DNA of 64,000 nt from Miscanthus floridulus (lineage: Eukaryota; Streptophyta; Magnoliopsida; Poales; Poaceae), in the NCBI RefSeq assembly GCF_019320115.1, contig NC_089589.1:26822487-26886486 (forward strand), given 5' to 3'. Of the stretch, positions 57,893 through 64,000 are shown in pieces. The translations under genes and the position numbers were made by a program. The notes under the pieces are model-generated. The model made no database searches. It had not been told where the DNA came from and worked only from the letters and a program-made list of their open reading frames with translations. The stretch's first letter is position 1. Each line of letters opens with the position of its first letter.

Positions 57893-58112
57893 TTGGATTG
57901 CTGGTGGTGGAATCTGCCCACTCGGGTTTAAGCCCTCGATTTGGTATGTGTGCTTGTATTTTCCTAGATTTATTCTCGGATTTAACGGCGCTTTTGCTTT
58001 AAGTGGTAGGCGACGTCCCATCCACACCGAGACGGCTACGGTGACCTTACACATGTTCATAAGGGTGAGTGTGGGTGCGTGTTTTGGGCGTCTACATCAG
58101 ACAAAAAAAACA
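57893..58112 (+). mobile_element. tRNA-derived SINE, copy D-2
   Basis: A box TAGTTAGTTGG (57896-57906), B-box-like GGTTTAAGCCC, and a tail ending CATCAGACAAAAAAAA. Inverted copy of 17055-17282. Confidence 0.65.
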
Positions 58113-58961
58113 TCATCGATCATGTCACTGGCTCCCTGCAACACGGCATACCTATAGAAAGAACAAAAAAAAGACTAGCAACACGGGTCCTCTGCTAAAC
58201 GACAACCCAAACGTATTTTTCTGGTCATTAATAAATTAAGGTGTCTTCTACATTATTGCTTATTCTTTTGTATGTATATGCCGACCGATCGGCAGCGTAG
58301 CTCATCTGTTTAAAAAAGTCTAGCAATGTTATTATCTCGAAAAGGACAGTCAACTAGCAATGTTATTGTCGGATTCAAAGCGAACGGAGCCACAGCGGCA
58401 AAATTCTGAAGAGAATTAGCTGCAAGAGTATGGTCAGGCGGACGGTGGCTCGACGCGCGACGACCGGCGGGAGAAGACTTTAATTTGTCCAATTCTCGCT
58501 CGTTTAGTATTTGTCGAAAATGCAAGTCCCAAATTCGGTCTATTTAGTTTAATGAATATGATACTCCGTTGTCTTTTCAGTTCTTAATATTTTATTTGAT
58601 TTATGGAATAGATAAGCTGAGTTATCACTGTAAGGCGGAGCCAGAAATTATACATATAGGGAAGGGCTAGCCAAAAAGATGGGATATATATATGAATCGA
58701 GCGTAGCTCGTCTGTTTACTTTTTTTTTAAAATTTGACCACCCAAGATAGTCATCAATGTAGTGTCTCTTATTTTTCCAGATTTATTTTAGTATTTGATG
58801 ATTTAATAATATTATTCATCTTGTGGTAGGAGACCATGTCTGTTGACAACGAGTTAGATATAGTGACACATGTATTTCAAAACCTACCAGCTGAGTATTT
58901 CGGAGTTGATTATAGTGAGTATTTCGGAGTTAGATATAGTGACACATGAATTTCAAAACCT

Positions 58962-59244
58962 ACCACGTTCTCTGTGGTGGAGCCTGTCCATGCGGGTTCT
59001 AGTCCTCGACTTTGTACGGTGCTCGCATTTTCCTGGATTTATTCAGGATTTAACGGCGCTATGCTTTCAGTGGTAGGCGACGTCGCAGTCGACAGCGAGG
59101 CGTCTGTGATGACTTTGTGACTCTCAAGATTTGCCGCCTCAGTCCTTCGGAGGTGCTTATAGGGGTATGGTTTGCGTACGTGTGTTTATAGAGGTGAGCG
59201 TGCGTGCATGGTTGTGGGCATCTACCGTGTGATTCTAAAAAACA
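58962..59244 (+). mobile_element. tRNA-derived SINE, copy D-1
   Basis: GGTTCTAGTCC B-box-like motif near 58996 and tail GTGATTCTAAAAAA. Inverted copy of 15923-16205, with two visible substitutions just before the B box. Confidence 0.6.
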
Positions 59245-59419
59245 TATTTAAAATAAAATTAGAATAAAATTCCAATTCAGTACAGGACAACAGTGCTGGA
59301 TTGAATATATGAGGTAATTGAAATCCATAAGGAAAGGAAAACACCGGTTTTTTTTTGTTTGGCTAGCTCACATTAGTGTTGATCCGAGTGAACCATGAAC
59401 ACCTTAGTTCTTGCCACTT

Positions 59420-59447
59420 GGGGGGGGGGGGGGGGGGGGGGGGGGGG
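59420..59447. repeat. Poly-G run (28 bases)
   Basis: Inverted counterpart of the C run at 15716-15745. Confidence 0.9.
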
Positions 59448-59703
59448 TGTTATTCTTACCGATGCAAATTGACTTCGATGATTAATATCCCAGACATACA
59501 TTTAGCCATGAGCCTAGATAATCAGATATTAAATGGTTAGAAATAAGAGTCTAGAAAAAAACTATCCTTAACTATGTAGAACAATGGACAAAATAGGCTA
59601 GTGGCTTAATAATTCTACAGATCTAGAAATGAAAAGGAGAATACTTGAGTAATTCGTTTACAGTAGTAAATCGACAATTGTTTAAAATATCTTACAATTC
59701 TTT

Positions 59704-59986
59704 AGAGCATCTCCCAGAGTTTTTTTAAAACTCACTTAAAAATAATTATTTGGAGAGCCATTTGAATAAATATTGCTTTCTATATCTTTCCACTCTCCAA
59801 TAACTTTTCTGTATCTTGTGCGCACTATAGAGAGTCAATCTTACTCTCCATCTTTGAATAGTGAGAAATCCATAATAGACCAAGGCTATATTTGGATATC
59901 TAATTGAAGAAGATGTTTGAGCGTATTCTTTTACCAAAATCTCTATTCCTAACAATTAAGAAGGACGTAAAGAGACTGAGTTGCTC
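59704..59986. mobile_element. MITE-like element, copy D
   Basis: AGAGCATCTC..GAGTTGCTCT ends; inverted copy of 15139-15422. Confidence 0.4.
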
Positions 59987-62074
59987 TTCCATTATAAACA
60001 AATATAAGACAATAACATTTGACCCATTTGTTGTCTTCAACATCAACAATGTTTTGTAGGGAGGCAAAAATGTTTCATTAGTTTTTAGTAATTTAATTCA
60101 AATAAATATGTTATGGAAAAATGTTACCTGGTTAAATGCTTAGCGCCAGTGAATACCATGCCTTGCTTGTGATCTTCCGTAAGCCGAACCATCTTCTCAA
60201 GGCTATATAATGGAGACACCATTAGTTAAGGACACGTAAAAACTATCATGTCAATGCAACAAATTAAAGGGGAAGAAAGCTGAAGTCAATAGTACAACGT
60301 TGTGCGTAGTCAAGCTTTTTACTTTGGACAACAGAGGAAATAATGCTATATAGTACTCCCTGAAGAATACAATTCTAGCATAAGTTAAACCATCATAAAT
60401 TTGACCAAATTCATATAAAAAACATACTAATATTTGTCGTACTAAATAAATATTATTAGACTTTTCATAGAACACATTTTTATAATGCATTTATTTGGAC
60501 TTGTAAATGTTAATACTATTTTCAATAAACTTAATCAAACTTACAATAACTTAACTTTGACAAAACCTAGAACTGAATCCTTTATAGCATGGAGATAAGG
60601 TAGTATGCTCCGAGCATCTAGAGTCCATATGTGGACAAAAGTTTCCAATGTGGTGCTTTGCCCTTTTGAAATATATGTCACAAGCTTATTGTCATTAGCT
60701 TCAACTTCTCCTAGTGTACAGAAGTTGAAATTTTTGGTGGACAACAAGTAGGCGATTGAGCTCAGTAACAACCCAATTCATCGTGATTGCAGCAAACATA
60801 TTAATTAACATTTGCGTGTGTCTGCACAAGGCTGCAACATTTGGTAGTGCCATGCCCATCTCTCTCACGTGTGTTTTGTGTTCGTCATGTTCATCGAGTT
60901 AACCATGTTCTCGAGGTACTCACACATGATTCAAGTGGAGACCGAAAGACAGGTTCTAACACAGATTTATCAAGTCAAAGTCTCCAATTCATGGATGGAG
61001 TTATTGACAGAAGACTATGCACAAATTGCATAAAGTTTGTAACCCGAGTGCAAAGATCAGTTTTTTTTTTTCATAAACACTTCCTCAATAATAATATTTC
61101 TACACCTACAGCCAGATTTCATGCAATACGTCAAGATCAAACACTGATCGACATCGATTCAAAGAATATCACTACTAGTGGCCGGTTTGACGATGTGCTA
61201 GCAAAAAAAGGTCCCTAAATGTTTGTCTTACATCGATGAGTTTCGACTACAAAAGATGACTTGGTACTACCAAAAGACGAATAGCAAGCCATTATAGAGC
61301 AAGAAGATTTTTTTGCTGTATATCCATGATGAATTTACTATGCCAATGGAAGAGCTGAAAACTGATTGAGAAGTGGTTTTTTTGGCTTTTGGTGCACTGA
61401 GACGCTAAAGATTTTGAAAGAAAAAATAACAGTCATAAACCAAAAAGCCACAAAACTAACTGTACAACCAAAAGCCCAAAAAGCTTCATCACAACCAAAT
61501 AAACCATAGTGTTGACACCCAAAATTGTGACCTAATTAAGCATCAACACATATATAGTTACCGTGAGACCTTTTGGGATCGCTTCCTAACGCCTCCCAAT
61601 GCTTCCGCAAAATAGTCATTTTTGTTGATTTTATTCGTCTAAGGGCAGTTTAGTCACTGCGCACAGACCTCTCACACCGTCGACCCGCGACGCGGATGTC
61701 GTCACCTCCCCAAACCGCACGCACCTCGTTCTCTCCCTCGCCCTTGCCGCCGCCGCCGCCCTGCTCTCTCCCTCGCTGTAGCCGCCGCCGCCGGCCGCCC
61801 TGTCCTCTCCCTCGTTCGTCGGTCGTCGGTGGGTTTCCCTCTCTCCACATCTCCTTCGCATCCACCGCCGCTCTCGCAAGCTGTCGCCCACACAGTTCGC
61901 CGCCGCTGTGCTGTTTCCGTGGGCAGCCACCACCGTCGTAGGCTCCGCGAGCCACCGCTGCCGACTACAGGCAGCCGCCGTCGCCGCCGAGGTGTGTGTG
62001 TGGTGTTGCAAGGTCGCGTGGATCCGCTCGCCCTCTGCCCTCATCATCCCCGCCTCCTCGTCTTAGGACATTTG

Positions 62075-64000
62075 GGCTTCCTTTGGGAGCTCAGGGCAGC
62101 TCAGCCCAGGGAATAGCAGCCCCAAGGGGGATTTTTGTGGACGGTCACATCCCTCTCCACGCCAGGGGAGATGAGTCCTGTTCCCTGGTGCTGTTTGGAA
62201 GCAAGCGCAGGGGAGGCAAGCCCACAGTGGCTGTTAGAATCGGCGGCTGTTTCCAGTTTGCTGCATCCTTGGATTTAGAAAAAAACATCCTTTGCCGTTC
62301 AAATTCAATTAAAAAAGAAACAAAAAAAAGGAAAAGAGAGTACAGGAGCAAGGTAAACAAGCCCAAAAATTGAGAAAAAATCAACGAAATTCAGTACATA
62401 TTCAATAATTCAATGCCATAATAAAGTAAAAAATGGACAAAGATGCAATTATAACACAAAAAAATTCTTCCAGAACCTGGCGCCAAATACCTTCAACTCG
62501 AGCATAAATGTATCTCAAGAACCAAACTAAAAGGCAGTACACAAGGTAACATCCAGATAGTAGCTTGTAATTGTCTTCAAATTGTTATTGCACCTTCTAT
62601 TCAAAATGGCAGCACTAAATAATAGAAAGATATTCCTATTTTTATTAAGATCCAGAGAATAAACTCTACTAGTAATAGCCACTATTACATCGGATCATTC
62701 ATGAATCATCAACTGAAACAGATAACTTTGTTTGCAACTCACATAACCTGAGATGAACTAATACTTCTGCAACAATTATGTTCACTAGGACATCTGCAGT
62801 TAGGATAAACAAGCATCAAGTTAGTTTCAGTATACAAAGTTCATATGCTCATTTCTTTGAGTAACTTTTTTTGCTCAATTACATATGTTCAGTATGTCTA
62901 TAGGACTAGAAAACTACATTTCCTTCACCAAATATCTACTACAGTAACTGAATATTGTCAATGGAAATTTCAGAATCATATGCGAATAGTGTTTCATATC
63001 AGTGCGTTGTTTGTGGAATCAGTTAAACATGTATGTTGCAGGAGCTAGTAATTTCTATGACAAAAACAAAAACACAAGCTGAAAGCTAGGAGCCAGTGAC
63101 CACTATGTACTTGCTGGTCATAGCACATTAACCAAATCTTACACCATTAAATTTAATACAAAAGTTATTACTAATTGTACCACTAGGCACATCAAATCTT
63201 TTCCATAAAAATACAGATAAGAATATAGATAACTCTATGTTGGTAGCACATCACCACTACAAGTCAGTCCAATAAATCCAACAAGATATAATTGCACTGC
63301 AAGTACACTGCAGTTTCATAATAGATTAAAGCTTGCATCTTTCACTGGCCATACTAAAACAGGAAATATAGACAGTAGTGTACTCAAACATGGGTTTACC
63401 TTTGAAACAGAATCACACTTCTCCACCAGTTAGTCACTGGGACATCTGCAATTAATGAGGCAAGAATCATCTCAGAATACAGGTTTAGTTTAGATGATCT
63501 AATGCTACAAGAGAAGAACACTAAGACAACAAGCAAACATACCTGTGAAATTTTTTTCTTTAGCCAAACTAGTCGAACAGCTGGATTTTTGGTCATCATA
63601 AATATCTGTCGATTCATCTCAGATTGAAAGAGCTCATTAGCATCTGCCTTCTGCTCAATAGTTAGGTCTTCTATGGTATCCACAACAGCAATGCACTTTT
63701 CTACAGAATAGTCATCTTCTTTTTTCTTCTTCTCATCTAGTTTTTCCTGATTTTTCTCCATCTGGATCTTTCTCAAGTCTATGAATTCGCCGAGTTTAGA
63801 TGCCATTTGACTTTGCTTGCGTTTTTTTCCACTAGCACTTGCTCCCTCCTCTAGATTGAGATAGGGTGGTGCAGATTGCACTTCTGGGCCCTCAATTTGA
63901 GAAAAAGTATTTGTACCAAAATTGATGCCAACAGAATCAGAGCCAGCAGCCGTGTTCTGTGTACTTTGCTCAGAGTGACTTCTTTCAATTGGAGGTGGTG
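62075..64000 (-). mobile_element. PIF/Harbinger element, copy 2 (3' part only, runs off the window)
   Basis: It begins GGCTTCCTTTGGGAG after TTG (62072-62074, complement of the CAA target). Its reverse complement matches the end of copy 1 from about 39570 to 41495. It would extend about 5.5 kb beyond the window if complete. Confidence 0.85.
63434..64000 (-). CDS. Myb/SANT-like PIF partner protein, partial (C-terminal part)
   Basis: The last exon (63434-63445, Met-Ser-Gln-stop) and the end of exon 3 (63543 to the window edge) match 39540-40136. They show GPEVQSAPPYLNLEEG, the basic patch GKKRKQSQMASK, the charged helix and AVRLVWLKKKISQ. The DNA-binding half lies beyond the window. The visible part is open and identical in structure to copy 1. 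Confidence 0.8.

Larger units (their letters stand above)
57648..62074 (-). repeat. Chain D: inverted copy of 13055-17515
   Basis: The reverse complement follows 13055-17515 in order: GC-rich block (61631-62047), repeated unit, A/T-rich segment, MITE-like element (59704-59986), poly-G (59420-59447), two SINEs and hairpin fragment. Differences are scattered substitutions and small length changes. It carries no supported gene. Confidence 0.85.

Overview
The window is repeat-dominated chromosomal DNA from a flowering plant, most likely a grass of the maize/sorghum/sugarcane group. That is inferred from two CACTA families (subterminal motifs TTTGCCGAGTGC/GCACTCGGCAAAG and ACAGGCGG), grass-type tRNA-derived SINEs, a DUF4220/DUF594 gene relic and spliced genes with GT..AG introns. 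Nothing bacterial or viral is present. Almost everything is a transposable element or a duplicated patchwork of element and gene fragments. The only host-type gene that looks intact is a small DC1 (C1-like zinc finger) gene at 55427-56107.

Layout. 1-247: WD40 gene fragment (copy A), cut by CACTA element 1. 248-8240: CACTA element 1, genes on the minus strand, decayed, with a rearranged right end. 8241-9625: a repeated unit, then an LTR-retrotransposon 3' end with polypurine tract. 9626-18325: repeat chain B (WD40 fragment, RTE-type LINE 3' end, GC-rich block, two SINEs, poly-C, MULE-like remnant). 18326-19684: LTR-type remnants and the first part of a second copy of the 9-kb LTR. 19685-30383: CACTA element 3, inserted in that LTR; it carries a transposase gene with four in-frame stops and an open eight-exon gene whose product ends in a Ulp1-like cysteine protease domain. 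30384-34090: rest of the LTR plus chain C, a near-copy of 9365-13054. 34091-41495: PIF/Harbinger element with open transposase and Myb-like genes. 41496-48475: DUF594 pseudogene, Ty3/gypsy gag relic, small repeats. 48476-54970: CACTA element 2, a deletion derivative with perfect 3-bp target duplications and an open seven-exon TNPA-like gene. 54971-57647: DC1 gene and a MULE-like element. 57648-62074: inverted copy of 13055-17515 (chain D). 62075-64000: second PIF/Harbinger copy, inverted, running off the window.

How the parts relate. The copies give natural before/after comparisons. Chain B is the empty site for the PIF element (3-bp CAA duplication), the 9-kb LTR is the empty site for CACTA element 3, and chains B and C are empty sites for CACTA element 1. 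The inverted block at the right switches from chain D to PIF exactly at the PIF terminus, and PIF copy 1 meets unrelated DNA exactly at the same terminus. This suggests that transposon ends took part in the rearrangement. No CACTA element here keeps both genes intact: element 1 has both genes broken, element 2 keeps only the TNPA-like gene, element 3 keeps only the protease-fusion gene. The PIF copy keeps both of its genes open and is the best candidate for an active element. Splice junctions, repeat borders and copy relations were read by eye. Family names rest on recognised motifs, not on a database search.
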